From Bacillus benzoevorans (GTDB lineage Bacteria > Bacillota > Bacilli > Bacillales > Cytobacillaceae), in assembly GCF_014207535.1 (NCBI RefSeq), contig NZ_JACHGK010000004.1, positions 124,001 to 188,000 on the forward strand: a stretch of DNA of 64,000 nt, given 5' to 3'. A program made the position numbers and the translations under genes. Below are positions 50,766 through 60,115 of this stretch, in pieces (within the stretch, counting starts at the first letter, position 1; each line of letters starts with the position of its first letter). The notes beneath the pieces were generated by a model. The model was given only the letters and a program-made list of their open reading frames with translations. It searched no databases and had not been told where the DNA came from.

Positions 50766-50809
50766 GAAAAAGGGAAAGCGCATCAGATGATGACGCGCCT
50801 TCCCTTTTT
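50766..50809 (+). terminator. Terminator after the CDF gene
   Basis: AAAGGGAA-GCGC...GCGC-TTCCCTTT stem with T run, just past the CDF stop codon. Confidence 0.85.
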
Positions 50810-50814
50810 AATAA

Positions 50815-51004
50815 TCAAATGCGCCTTGGCGTATTTGCGCCCTATACTAGCGCGCTTGCTCGAAAAATTCCCTTTGAAAAATCGAGGCAATCCGCCGGAG
50901 GCTTAACTTTATTCAGCCGGGGTTTGAACCCTCACTGAATTGGTAAAGTTATTGCATTCATCCCACCACTTATAGAAATAGGAGACTTCTGCTGAATAAA
51001 GTTA
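50815..51004. repeat. Dispersed modular repeat, copy D
   Basis: Full-length short form: TCAAATGCGCCTTGGCGTATT start, GCTTGCTCGAAA, TCCGCCGGAGGC, AACTTTATTCAG, an inner hairpin, a TTATTGCATTCATCCCAC segment and the terminal CTGAATAAAGTTA. Its last TTA (51002-51004) is the gntP stop codon on the minus strand. Confidence 0.85.
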
Positions 51005-52327
51005 CATAAAAATATCGAGAATCAATACGACTGAAAGTCCCACTAATGAGTTAACCAATAGCAGCAATCCCCATGTTTTAAAGGTATCTTTAATGCTGAT
51101 GCCAAAGTATTCTTTAAATAACCAGAATGAAGCATCGTTCACATGTGTAATCGTGTTGCTTCCGGCCGCCGTCGCTAATACAAGCAGAACAGGATTCACA
51201 TCCATTGTGTCCATCAGCGGTGAGATAATCCCTGCAGCCGTAATCGCTGATACAACCCCCTGGCCTGTCATAATACGAATGATCGCCGTAATCAGCCAAG
51301 CCATAAACAACGGATTCATATGTAAGTTATGCATCATCGATGCGATTGTTTCACCGGTACCGGAATCAATGATGATTTGCTTGAAGGCACCACCGGCACC
51401 AACGATAAAGATAATCATCGCGATCCCTTTAATACCATCAGCAAAGGAATCCATGACTTCATTCATCTTACGGCCTCGTTTTAAGCCAAATACGTAAATA
51501 GCGATTAGAACTGAAATTAACATACTGATTTCGGCACTGCCAAAGAAGTTTACAATATTAAAGAAAATAGTACCCTCTGCAATAAACATTTTAATAATGG
51601 TTCCGCAAGTAATGATAATAGCAGGTGTAAGCGGCACCAGAATACTTGTCGCAAAACGAGGCATTTCTTCGTTTGTAAATTGTTTCGTTTGCTCCAGCAA
51701 TTTAGGAATTGGACGATCTAAATTCTTTAAAAATCTTGGCAAGATAATTCCGGCACAAATAACTGCCGGGATAACAACGATAAGACCCAAGATATAAACC
51801 ATACCCATATCCGCGCCATATGCTTCAACAAGCGCAGTTGGTCCGGGCTGCGGCGGGAAGATACTATGAGCCATTGTCGCAGCTGCAACCCCTGTTATTC
51901 CGAGTCGTAAAAATGGAATTTTTGCTTCTTTTGCAATACTGATAACCAGAGGAGCAAGAATAATAAATGCAACTTCATAAAAGACTGCGATACCGAAAAC
52001 TGCTCCGGTAATAATCAGTGCCCACTCAATATATTTGATCCCAAATTTATCAATTAATGTGGTGGCAATTCGCTGTGCGGCACCGGAGTCAACCATTAAT
52101 TTACCCAGTACAGCACCAAAACCAATAATAAGTGCCAAACTTCCCAAAGTACCACCAAATCCTGCTTTAACTGTCGCAATAACATCCGCTAAAGATAAAC
52201 CATTTAAAATTCCTACTAATAGTGCCACAATTAAAAGGGCCACAAAGCTGTTCAGCTTGAACTTCATATTTAAGAATAGAAGCAATGCCACCCCAACTAT
52301 TACCCAAAGTATTGGTAACCAACTCAT
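51002..52327 (-). CDS. gntP: Gluconate/2-keto-3-deoxygluconate-type permease, GntP family
   Basis: 441 aa, about 12 membrane helices, with the GntP family sequence (PPQPGPTALVEAYGADMGMVY, SAITAAGIISPLMD, HVNDASFWLFKEYFGISIKDTF). Proton symporter for gluconate or related sugar acids. The neighbouring kdgK, 90 bp upstream in the same orientation, suggests the substrate enters the 2-keto-3-deoxygluconate route; the exact substrate is inference. The stop codon lies in repeat D. Confidence 0.88.
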   Translation of the reverse strand: MSWLPILWVIVGVALLLFLNMKFKLNSFVALLIVALLVGILNGLSLADVIATVKAGFGGTLGSLALIIGFGAVLGKLMVDSGAAQRIATTLIDKFGIKYIEWALIITGAVFGIAVFYEVAFIILAPLVISIAKEAKIPFLRLGITGVAAATMAHSIFPPQPGPTALVEAYGADMGMVYILGLIVVIPAVICAGIILPRFLKNLDRPIPKLLEQTKQFTNEEMPRFATSILVPLTPAIIITCGTIIKMFIAEGTIFFNIVNFFGSAEISMLISVLIAIYVFGLKRGRKMNEVMDSFADGIKGIAMIIFIVGAGGAFKQIIIDSGTGETIASMMHNLHMNPLFMAWLITAIIRIMTGQGVVSAITAAGIISPLMDTMDVNPVLLVLATAAGSNTITHVNDASFWLFKEYFGISIKDTFKTWGLLLLVNSLVGLSVVLILDIFM

Positions 52328-52419
52328 CTCTTTTCTCTCCTTTAATTTATTTCTAATTTATTTCTAATTTATGAAATATAAATTATTTCCGCATAGTCTT
52401 TGCATTTGGAGCCTAAATA

Positions 52420-53439
52420 TTATCTCCTAATGGAAAAGGAATTCCGATTTTCCATATATTGTTCCACCTCTGCTAAACTCATCAAACCTGCATCGCCTTC
52501 AATGGTATGCTTCAAAGCGAAGCATGCCGTGGCAAAATCAACCGCCCTTTGCGGCTCATACCCATTCACTAGGGAGTAGACCAGCCCCGTTGAAAAGGCA
52601 TCGCCCGTACCGACACGATCGACGATTTCAACATCCGTTTCAGGAGATTGATAAAAGCCGCTGCCGTCTGAAAGAAGTGCTTTTAATTGATGATGATTCA
52701 CAGACAACTGATTTCTAAATGTCATCGCAATATACTTCAAAGCAAATTTTCGATGCATTTCCTGCATAATCTCTTTATAATCATCCGGACCAGGCTTTGC
52801 CGGTAAGCGGTCTTTGATTTCGTTTCCTTCAGCATCCAGTAATTGCAGCGGTTCGACTCCAATACACACATCAACATCCTGCATCAGCTCAGTCATTTTT
52901 TTGCGTGCGTTTTCAAAAGTCCATAGGGAGCTTCGATAATTTAAATCACAGCTTGTCGTTAGCCCCATGCGTTTAGCCACTGCTAAGGACTGCTTTGTTA
53001 ATTGAAAAATTTCTTCATTTAAAGCAGGGGTAATACCGCTGATATGGAACCAATCCGCATCTTGAAAAGCAGCCTCTAAATCGTATTCATCCGTTTTCGA
53101 TGTGGCAAAAGAAGAGCCGCTGCGGTCATAAATTACCTTCGAAGGACGGATCGAATATCCTTTTTCTAAATAGTAGATTCCAATCCTTTCCCCGCCAAAC
53201 AGCATTTGCTCGGTATCTACCCCATATCGATTCAGCTGCTGATTGGCACTGTAACCAAGAGCATGATCCGGTAATTTACTAACAAATGACGTTTTTAATC
53301 CTAATTGCGACAAGCCAATCGCTACATTCGCCTCTCCACCGCCATAGACAACATCAAAGGCTTGAGTCTGCTGAATCTTTTGCTGACCTGGTGCTGATAA
53401 GCGCAGCATAATTTCCCCCATTGTTACTACTTTCTTCAT
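52420..53439 (-). CDS. kdgK: 2-dehydro-3-deoxygluconokinase (PfkB family sugar kinase)
   Basis: 339 aa from the ATG at 53439 with AGGGTGGG upstream. PfkB fold: YGGGEANVAIGLSQLG near residues 37-52 and the C-terminal signature DRVGTGDAFSTGL (catalytic Asp, anion hole). Phosphorylates KDG to KDPG. The full-length similarity is closest to KdgK among ribokinases, but substrate specificity cannot be proved by sequence. First gene of a two-gene unit with gntP; no KDPG aldolase gene follows. Confidence 0.82.
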   Translation of the reverse strand: MKKVVTMGEIMLRLSAPGQQKIQQTQAFDVVYGGGEANVAIGLSQLGLKTSFVSKLPDHALGYSANQQLNRYGVDTEQMLFGGERIGIYYLEKGYSIRPSKVIYDRSGSSFATSKTDEYDLEAAFQDADWFHISGITPALNEEIFQLTKQSLAVAKRMGLTTSCDLNYRSSLWTFENARKKMTELMQDVDVCIGVEPLQLLDAEGNEIKDRLPAKPGPDDYKEIMQEMHRKFALKYIAMTFRNQLSVNHHQLKALLSDGSGFYQSPETDVEIVDRVGTGDAFSTGLVYSLVNGYEPQRAVDFATACFALKHTIEGDAGLMSLAEVEQYMENRNSFSIRR

Positions 53440-53560
53440 TTTAATTCCCACCCTTTAAAAACTTTATTCTCATTCTTCCTTCTTCTACCAGAAGTTGTAT
53501 TTGATGACTAACACTTTGTCCAGAGTAACTCGCTTACATTTCTCTATTCCATTCGAACTA

Positions 53561-53576
53561 TTCCACATTGTGAAAC
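53561..53576. promoter_or_regulatory. IclR/KdgR-type operator candidate upstream of kdgK
   Basis: TTCCACATTGTGAAAC is close to a palindrome of the form GTTTCACA-TGTGGAA, about 125 bp before kdgK. Such sites are bound by IclR-family regulators of sugar-acid genes. The rest of the 378-bp gap before minJ shows only AT-rich sequence and the minJ terminator. Confidence 0.45.
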
Positions 53577-53772
53577 TATATTTTATTACCCGGAATCTGT
53601 TTTCAGTATATAAACTATTGTTACGAAAATCAATGTAAATTTTTGAATTTCCCTTTATTTATTTTTTCACACTATTTAAACCTGTTATGCTAGCTCCTAA
53701 GTGCCTGTATAGGCTATTTTTCCTTTAAAAATGAAACCTATCCTTTCTTTGAGTACTAGCTGTTAAAAACGC

Positions 53773-53802
53773 AAAAAAAGAACCGGGATATGACTCCCGA
53801 TT
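53773..53802 (-). terminator. Terminator after minJ
   Basis: AATCGGGA-GTCATA-TCCCGGTT then CTTTTTTT on the minus strand. Confidence 0.82.
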
Positions 53803-53829
53803 CCGCTTCTCTTATTTAACAATCAATCG

Positions 53830-55026
53830 TTACTGCACTCTTTTTGTTTCCCACTTTCTCTCATCCTGAACAAAGAGAATTCCCAGTTCATGATGGTCAC
53901 CTTCAAAGAGGGCGCGCTGAGTCAAGCGGATCTGTCCGTTTACGTCCAAAACCTCCAGCTTACAGTGGGCACGGTTTTGCATTAGTGCATTATAAAAAGA
54001 CTCCTCATCATTTACCGGTGCACCATTTACTTTCATCACCAATTCGCCAACTTCCAAGCCCATCCCCGCAGCAGGAGAATCAGGCAAAACCCCAAGAATC
54101 ATCACTCCTTGATTTTTCATTGAAAAATAAAACGGCAGGTTATCCTCTATCGATCGCTGTCTGAAAGAAATGATCTCCCGGCCAATGATCGCCAGCGCGA
54201 CGATAACAATCGAAGCCAACGGATACCAATAGCCAATCAGCGATAAGACAACCAGAACGCTCCCAAGCTTTACGACCCTCTTTCCGACACTCTTCACAGA
54301 CTCTGCCGGCAGCATCCCTTTAATATACTGGAAGAAGCCGATGGTGAATGGGACTAGGATAAGTGCATAGCTTTGTTCTCCGATAGAAAAAAGCGGCCAC
54401 CATTTAAATGGCGCTGCCAAAGATTCGCCCGGAATCATTAAGAAGACTGGCAGCATCCATAACCTTTTTACTTCATGGATCCCAACAACCAGCCCTCTTT
54501 TTCCAATGACCAGCTTCGGCGATGTTCCTTTACCCCCATTTCTGCTGATCAAAATGCCTTCTGCAAGGATTAACAGGGCTAACAGGACCGCAATCGGCGA
54601 GAGAATGTCCGGACTCCATTCAGGGGTTTTGCTCGTAATCAGCGGCAGCTCCCACTTTTTACTAAGGAAAAAGAGCATGGCAAAAAATGCAAACCCTACC
54701 GTATAAACAGGAGATAACAGCCGTATTTTCGCAGTTAAGCTCCATAGAAGCGTGAAGCCCGCAGCAAAAACGATAAGTTCAATGGGAATGACAAGTCCCG
54801 CTCCAATGGTGATAATGGACAGAACGAGACCCGCGGCAAGCCCAAGCGGCAACAGCTGCCGCAATTCAAAATACGCATTTTCGGCACGGACATGGAAATT
54901 TTTCCTCTCCCTTTTGACCCTCGAAACGCCTAAAATGGCTGCTAGGAAAAAAAGATAATAAAAAACAGGATTCAGCAGCAGCCTTCCCAATCCTTTTAGC
55001 AATTCCAACATCCATTCTTGTACCAA
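53830..55026 (-). CDS. minJ: Cell division topology protein MinJ
   Basis: About 398 aa. N-terminal half has six to eight membrane helices; the C-terminal PDZ domain spans about residues 295-380 (GVLPDSPAAGMGLEVGELVMKVNGAPV). MinJ bridges DivIVA and MinD at poles and septa in Bacillus. The start is uncertain: the TTG at 55026 has GGTGG nearby, while the ATG at 55011 lacks a clear site. The position beside ctpB matches B. subtilis yvjD (minJ). Confidence 0.88.
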   Translation of the reverse strand: MVQEWMLELLKGLGRLLLNPVFYYLFFLAAILGVSRVKRERKNFHVRAENAYFELRQLLPLGLAAGLVLSIITIGAGLVIPIELIVFAAGFTLLWSLTAKIRLLSPVYTVGFAFFAMLFFLSKKWELPLITSKTPEWSPDILSPIAVLLALLILAEGILISRNGGKGTSPKLVIGKRGLVVGIHEVKRLWMLPVFLMIPGESLAAPFKWWPLFSIGEQSYALILVPFTIGFFQYIKGMLPAESVKSVGKRVVKLGSVLVVLSLIGYWYPLASIVIVALAIIGREIISFRQRSIEDNLPFYFSMKNQGVMILGVLPDSPAAGMGLEVGELVMKVNGAPVNDEESFYNALMQNRAHCKLEVLDVNGQIRLTQRALFEGDHHELGILFVQDERKWETKRVQ

Positions 55027-55122
55027 TGCCGCCACCAACCTTATATTCAAGATTACAATCTAAATCCAACGTTAAAAGACACTATTAAACTCTATTCTAT
55101 CAAATTAGGAAGAGGCAGTAAA

Positions 55123-55716
55123 TTATTGGCTGGAGCTCTGTTGTTTAGACTTGCGTTTGCTGATGAAAATGGCTGCTATCGCTCCTCCAATCATCCCGTC
55201 AATCATGTCAAACATCGTGTCATCCGGGTCCCGGCCCTGGGCGGTAAAATGAAATAATTTATCACCGGCAAATTCGAGAAGCTCCCATACCCCGGCTCCG
55301 GCAAGAGAAAAGCAAAAAATATAGAGAACGATAAAAGAATTTGGAAGCCTACTACTCCATTCCTTCCCTGTCAAATACTTTAATAAAATCCAACTGCCAT
55401 ATCCGAGAAAGATACCCGAGAAAATATGGAGTGCATCATCGAAATGAGGGATACGGTACATGCCGCCAAACGTGCCAAACCCGACGGCCATTAGGATAAA
55501 GCCGTAGAGGATACAGACAAAAAGGGAAGGCAGTTTCATATACTTTTGCCCGATGGAAATCGCAGCCATTAAGGTGAGTGTCATGAAGCCCATAAACACT
55601 TTTGTATTTTTATCCATGAAAAACATATAACCCGTACCGGCAGCAATAAAAATCAGCACGAGCCAGAATGCAGCCCTTTCCCAAACGACGGCACCCCTTT
55701 TCTCTGTTGTTCCCAT
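55123..55716 (-). CDS. Multi-pass membrane protein of unknown function (YjdF/DUF2238-like)
   Basis: 197 aa with six predicted helices. Conserved-looking polar patches between helices: FDDALHIFSGIFLGYG, GVWELLEFAGD and DPDDTMFDMIDGMIGGAIAA. The Asp- and Glu-rich motif set resembles the DUF2238/YjdF group. AGGAGG is 7 nt before the ATG. Function unknown; between minJ and ctpB, so it could belong to the envelope group. Confidence 0.7.
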   Translation of the reverse strand: MGTTEKRGAVVWERAAFWLVLIFIAAGTGYMFFMDKNTKVFMGFMTLTLMAAISIGQKYMKLPSLFVCILYGFILMAVGFGTFGGMYRIPHFDDALHIFSGIFLGYGSWILLKYLTGKEWSSRLPNSFIVLYIFCFSLAGAGVWELLEFAGDKLFHFTAQGRDPDDTMFDMIDGMIGGAIAAIFISKRKSKQQSSSQ

Positions 55717-55799
55717 TTTCCCGCCTCCTGTCTCTAAAACTATTGTACTCTATATCTGAGACCGCGGTCCTCCTCCAATAAAGATTTTTCCTGACATGA

Positions 55800-55988
55800 T
55801 CAAATTCGCCTTGGCGTATTTGCGCCCGATTTTTTTCGAGCTTGCTCGAAAATTTCCTTTGAAAAATCGAGGCATCCGCCGGAGGCATTAACTTTATTCA
55901 GCCGGGGTTTGAACCCCCGCTGAATTGGTCAACTTATTGCATTCATCCCCCACTTATAGAAGTGGGCGATTTCTGCTGAATAAAGTTA
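55800..55988. repeat. Dispersed modular repeat, copy E
   Basis: TCAAATTCGCCTTGGCGTATT start, CGAGCTTGCTCGAAAATTT, CATCCGCCGGAGGC, AACTTTATTCAG, the hairpin CGGGG-TTTGAA-CCCCG, CCCCACTTATAGAAGTGGGC and the terminal CTGAATAAAGTTA. Same module order as copy D. Confidence 0.85.
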
Positions 55989-55989
55989 A

Positions 55990-56061
55990 AGGGATCGGAC
56001 TCATGCCTTGCACCTCCAGAAAGAATTACTTCAGGAGATTGCTTGCGTGAGTCCGATCCCT
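55990..56061 (-). terminator. Long 3' hairpin after ctpB
   Basis: A perfect 14-bp stem AGGGATCGGACTCA/TGAGTCCGATCCCT encloses a second hairpin (CTCC...GGAG). The T tract on the minus strand is short (TTTAAC), so it may stabilise or terminate. Confidence 0.6.
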
Positions 56062-56077
56062 GATATGTCAGCCAAGC

Positions 56078-57550
56078 TTACTCAATTTTTTCAATAAATT
56101 TATAGGCGGCCTGTAATTGCAGGTCATTTTTTTCCTTTTTCTGTTCATCAATGACTTTTTGTTCCAGAGCTTTTGCTGTTTTTTCATCGACTCTGCCATT
56201 GGCAGGCAAATTATTTTCCATTTGAAATGCTTTAACTGCTGTTTCCGTACCATTATCAAAATAACCATCCGTTCTCCCAGGCTCGTAGCCAATATTCGTC
56301 AAGATAGACTGCACATTTTTAACCTGCTCACTATTCATATCCTTCGCTAACGGTTCCGTCATTTGCACCGGGTGCAGCTGGAACAGCCTCGATTGCTGGA
56401 CTTCTAAATCAGGCTTAATCCCTTTATTGTGGATCCAATTGCCGTCAGGTGTGAGCCATTTATACAGTGTCAGCTTAATATTGCTGCCATCCCCCATTGG
56501 CTTTGCCTGCTGTACAGTTCCTTTGCCGAAGGTTTTCTCCCCAATCAGCGTATAGCCCTCAGCCTCTGAAAGCGCACCGGCGAGAATCTCCGAAGCTGAG
56601 GCACTTCCTTTATCAATTAACACCGCTACAGGATAAGCCTTTTCTTCTTCCAGCGTCGTATAGAACTTGTCTCTCTCCCCATTACGCTTTTCAATCTGGA
56701 CATACGGTTTTTCCTTGGAGACAAATTCCTTTAAGATATCCTGCACGCTTTCGAGCAGACCGCCTGGATTACCGCGGACATCAATAATTAACCCGTCTAT
56801 TTTCTTTTTCTCCAGCTCCTTCAGCTGCTTACTGAAGTCAGCCGCTGTTTCTTTTGAAAAAGTAGTCACTTCGATATAACCGATTGACTTGTCTCCTTGC
56901 TTTCTCACTTTTGAATGGACTGTTATTTGCGGGATCTCGTCCCGTTTCACAGCTATGACAATCGGTTCCTTCAGACCCTGCCGCAGGAGCTCCAGTTTGA
57001 CGGTGGTGCCTTTTTTACCGCGGATTTTAACCGTCGCTTCATATAAATCCAAGCCTTCAACGCTTTCCCCGTTCACTTTGAGGATTTGATCATTTGGCTT
57101 GACGCCGGCCTTTTCCGCAGGGGAATTCTTAAACGGAGCGACAATGACAATTTTCCCATCCACCATGCTGACCTCTGCGCCAATCCCTTCAAAGGAAGGC
57201 TCCAATGCTTCATTAAATTGCTTCGAAATTTCCTTGTTCATATAAACCGAATAAGGATCCTTTAAAGAAGTAATCATTCCCTGGATGGCTCCTTCAATCA
57301 ACTGCTCATCCTTTACCTCTTCAACATAACTGCCTTTAATTAATTGATAAGCCTGGACGAATTTATCCATTGTTTCGACATCCTGTACAATGGCTTCTTG
57401 GGCTGCGTCATCTGCCACTGCTTCTGTTTCAGATTTTAATTCAACCGCTGCCGGTGCATCCCCGTCTAACCAGGTAATAGCAGCATAAGTACCACCGGCG
57501 CCTGTTAGTAAGGATCCTATCATGAGAAGTGCTATCCACCTTTGCTTCAT
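56078..57550 (-). CDS. ctpB: Carboxyl-terminal processing protease CtpB (S41)
   Basis: 490 aa from the ATG at 57550 with GGGAG 6 nt upstream. N-terminal signal/anchor (about residues 5-27), PDZ (about 95-175; FEGIGAEVSMVDGKIVIVAPF), S41 protease with catalytic Ser in DKGSASASEILAGAL (about 330) and Lys in GEKTFGKGTVQQ, then a C-terminal peptidoglycan-binding domain (about 410-470). In Bacillus CtpB cleaves SpoIVFA in the SigK checkpoint. Followed by repeat E. Confidence 0.95.
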   Translation of the reverse strand: MKQRWIALLMIGSLLTGAGGTYAAITWLDGDAPAAVELKSETEAVADDAAQEAIVQDVETMDKFVQAYQLIKGSYVEEVKDEQLIEGAIQGMITSLKDPYSVYMNKEISKQFNEALEPSFEGIGAEVSMVDGKIVIVAPFKNSPAEKAGVKPNDQILKVNGESVEGLDLYEATVKIRGKKGTTVKLELLRQGLKEPIVIAVKRDEIPQITVHSKVRKQGDKSIGYIEVTTFSKETAADFSKQLKELEKKKIDGLIIDVRGNPGGLLESVQDILKEFVSKEKPYVQIEKRNGERDKFYTTLEEEKAYPVAVLIDKGSASASEILAGALSEAEGYTLIGEKTFGKGTVQQAKPMGDGSNIKLTLYKWLTPDGNWIHNKGIKPDLEVQQSRLFQLHPVQMTEPLAKDMNSEQVKNVQSILTNIGYEPGRTDGYFDNGTETAVKAFQMENNLPANGRVDEKTAKALEQKVIDEQKKEKNDLQLQAAYKFIEKIE

Positions 57551-57659
57551 TCCCATCTCCCTTTCTGCCCATCCTCTGCATCTAATTCAATATATGTAAT
57601 AATGGACGAGTTATGAGAATTTCCACAAGAAAAGATGGAAGCGGTGTTAGAGCATACGC

Positions 57660-57691
57660 AAAAAAAAGAAGAGCGATTCACTCTTCTTTTC
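57660..57691 (-). terminator. Terminator after the M23 gene
   Basis: AAAGAAGAG-TGAATCG-CTCTTCTTT then TTTTG on the minus strand. Confidence 0.85.
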
Positions 57692-57712
57692 TTATGATTC
57701 TATTAAAATATA

Positions 57713-58999
57713 TTACAACGGAACAATTCCAACTGGATTGATTGCATTTGATTTTGCGGCATTCCATGGACCTCTGTGGAGCTCGAAATGCAAATGCTGG
57801 CCGTATGAATCGCCGGTATTGCCCATATAGCCGATTTGCTGACCTTTTGAAACGACAGCCGAATCCTCGACAGAACGGCTGCTTAAATGGGCATAAACCG
57901 TTGTATAAGTCTGTCCATTAACCGAATGCGCGATCATGATGCAGTTTCCGTAGCTAGTAGAAAAATAGGAACGGATCACCACTCCATCAGCAGCGGCAAC
58001 AACAGGCACAGTACCGCCCTGAGCAATATCGACTCCGTAATGGAAGCCCCCGCCATTAAAACCGCGGTAACCAAAGCCGGATGACAGACGGCCCGAAGCC
58101 GGTCTTGTAAAGGTTCCGCTCGAAACCGGTGGTGCTTCCACCGCAGGTCCGCTGCCGCCTCTGCTGCGGCTTTCAGTCGCGGTACGGCTCGCCGCTTGAG
58201 CAGCTTCACGCTGTCTTTGCTGCTCCAATTCAATCGCTCTTTGGATCGCTGCACCCTGGCCGGCTAAGATCGACTCCTGCTCTTCAAGAGTCATGACCAA
58301 TTGCTTGACCTGAGTCTCCTCCTGTTGCAGCTGGGCCATCAATCTATTTTTCTCTTCTTTGTTCACATCTAGATCTTTCATTAACGTTTCAAGCTCTTGG
58401 CGCATCGTTTCGAGGGAGGCTAAGTCTGCTTTCACCTTTTCCTGCTTTTGTTCTAAAGCCTTTTTATCCTCTGTATGCTGCTTCAGAATTTCCTGATCTG
58501 CTTCCATGATGACCGCAACGGCGCCAATCCGATCAATAAATTCACTGAAGCTTTTTGCACCGATTAATACATCAATATAACCAATTTTACCGCCATTTTC
58601 CTGATAGGAACGGGCACGTTCTTTTAAAACTTCATTCCGCTCTTCAATCCGTTTGATTAAGACGTCAATTTCTTTATTCAGTGCATCAATCTCGGTCTTT
58701 TTCTCATTGATTTGCTGGTTCTTTTCCACAATTTTCGTTTCTGTGTCGCCAATTTGGAGATCAATTGCATTGATTTCCGCTGTTACCTGATTTTGCTTGG
58801 CTTGTATTTCACCCAGCTGTTCATTCGAACTATCAATCTTATCCCCTATTTGATCTCGTTTACTTTTAATCTCATTACTCTTATCCTGTAAATCTTGCAT
58901 TTTTGATGCTGCCAGTGTTTTTTCCACTGGGACAGCTGCAAAAACAGTACTGAATCCCATTACAGCAGTCACAGATAGTGCAAAAATAGATCTTTTCAA
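57713..58999 (-). CDS. Secreted coiled-coil M23 peptidoglycan endopeptidase (EnvC/PcsB-type)
   Basis: 428 aa from a TTG at 58999 with AAAGGAG 9-10 nt upstream. Signal peptide (residues 1 to about 31), long coiled coil (about 35-260), Ala/Arg/Ser-rich linker and a C-terminal M23 domain (about 315-425). Zinc ligands are intact: HYGVD and HLHFEL, so it should be an active hydrolase rather than only an activator. It lies directly after ftsX, and FtsEX-controlled cell-wall hydrolases of this kind are usual partners. Confidence 0.92.
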   Translation of the reverse strand: MKRSIFALSVTAVMGFSTVFAAVPVEKTLAASKMQDLQDKSNEIKSKRDQIGDKIDSSNEQLGEIQAKQNQVTAEINAIDLQIGDTETKIVEKNQQINEKKTEIDALNKEIDVLIKRIEERNEVLKERARSYQENGGKIGYIDVLIGAKSFSEFIDRIGAVAVIMEADQEILKQHTEDKKALEQKQEKVKADLASLETMRQELETLMKDLDVNKEEKNRLMAQLQQEETQVKQLVMTLEEQESILAGQGAAIQRAIELEQQRQREAAQAASRTATESRSRGGSGPAVEAPPVSSGTFTRPASGRLSSGFGYRGFNGGGFHYGVDIAQGGTVPVVAAADGVVIRSYFSTSYGNCIMIAHSVNGQTYTTVYAHLSSRSVEDSAVVSKGQQIGYMGNTGDSYGQHLHFELHRGPWNAAKSNAINPVGIVPL

Positions 59000-59164
59000 T
59001 TGTGATTTCTCCTTTCCCGTGAATGCCCAAAACATTATGTATAGGTAAATCTATTTCACTTTTAAAACTGCCTATGGCAGCTACATCGATACTAGTTAAA
59101 ATATCACACGATAAATCCTATTCTAATCGTAAAAACATTACTTTTTTCATAGAAAGAGGGCACA

Positions 59165-59207
59165 GGATACCGGAGCTTCTTGAAAAAAGAAGCATTCTCC
59201 AGTATCC
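59165..59207 (-). terminator. Hairpin after ftsX
   Basis: GGATACTGGAG/CTCCGGTATCC with a nested GCTTCTTTTTTCAAGAAGC hairpin; no clear T run follows. Confidence 0.55.
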
Positions 59208-59221
59208 AAAGGGCCCGGCTA

Positions 59222-60115
59222 TTAGACTTTCAAAAACTTCCTTACAGACATCAGACTTCCCCAGACACCAATTAAGGCCCCCATTAAAATGAGCAGTCCT
59301 GCCACTTGATAGAAAAATGGATTGAAATCTAACATTTGAATAAAGTTGCCTTTTAATTTTGGAGACAAAAATTCATAGAGATAGAAATAGGTGATGCCAA
59401 CGATGGTTACAGGCAGTACGGAACCGATCAATCCCAGCCACAATCCTTCGAGGAAGAATGGCCAGCGAATAAACCAGTTGGTGGCACCAACAAGTCTCAT
59501 AATCTCGATTTCTCTTCTACGGGCAAAAATTGTAATTTTAATCGTATTAGAAATTAAAAACATCGCTGTAAATAAAAGTCCGATAATTAAGATGATTCCA
59601 ACGTTTCGGCTTGTATCCGTTACTTGGAAAATCTTCTCAACTGTCCCTTGACCGTATTTTACTTTTGCAGCATATTGCATTTTTTCAATTTTTTTTGCCA
59701 CCTTGATCGTGTCAGTCGGTTCTTTCGTTTTCACGATAAAGACGTCACTTAGCGGGTTATCCTGCTCAAATAACTTAAAGGCCTCTCCCTCTTCGCCAAA
59801 GCTCTGCACTAAATTATCCAGTTCTTTTTCCTTCGGAGAAAACTTAACACTATCTACTTCCGGGAGGGCAGCAATCTGCTTGTGCAATACTTCCTGCTGG
59901 TCCTTTGCAGCAGCTACGTCGATATGGACGCGTATCTCAACATCCTCTTCAATCCCCTTAGCCACTTGATTCAAGTTCATCATGATGACAAAAAATACTC
60001 CGACAAGAAGCAGGGTAATGGTTACTGCACCTACGGACGCAAAGGTCATCCATCCATTTCTTCCTAAACTCTTAAAACTCTCTCTTACATGGCGGCGAAA
60101 TGTTCTAGCTTTCAT
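59222..60115 (-). CDS. ftsX: Cell division ABC transporter permease FtsX
   Basis: 297 aa from the ATG giving MKARTFRRHVRESFKSLGRN. Four membrane helices (about residues 22-44, 172-194, 220-245 and 264-286) and an extracellular loop between the first two. With FtsE it activates cell-wall hydrolases (in B. subtilis CwlO). Overlaps the ftsE end by 11 nt. Confidence 0.96.
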   Translation of the reverse strand: MKARTFRRHVRESFKSLGRNGWMTFASVGAVTITLLLVGVFFVIMMNLNQVAKGIEEDVEIRVHIDVAAAKDQQEVLHKQIAALPEVDSVKFSPKEKELDNLVQSFGEEGEAFKLFEQDNPLSDVFIVKTKEPTDTIKVAKKIEKMQYAAKVKYGQGTVEKIFQVTDTSRNVGIILIIGLLFTAMFLISNTIKITIFARRREIEIMRLVGATNWFIRWPFFLEGLWLGLIGSVLPVTIVGITYFYLYEFLSPKLKGNFIQMLDFNPFFYQVAGLLILMGALIGVWGSLMSVRKFLKV

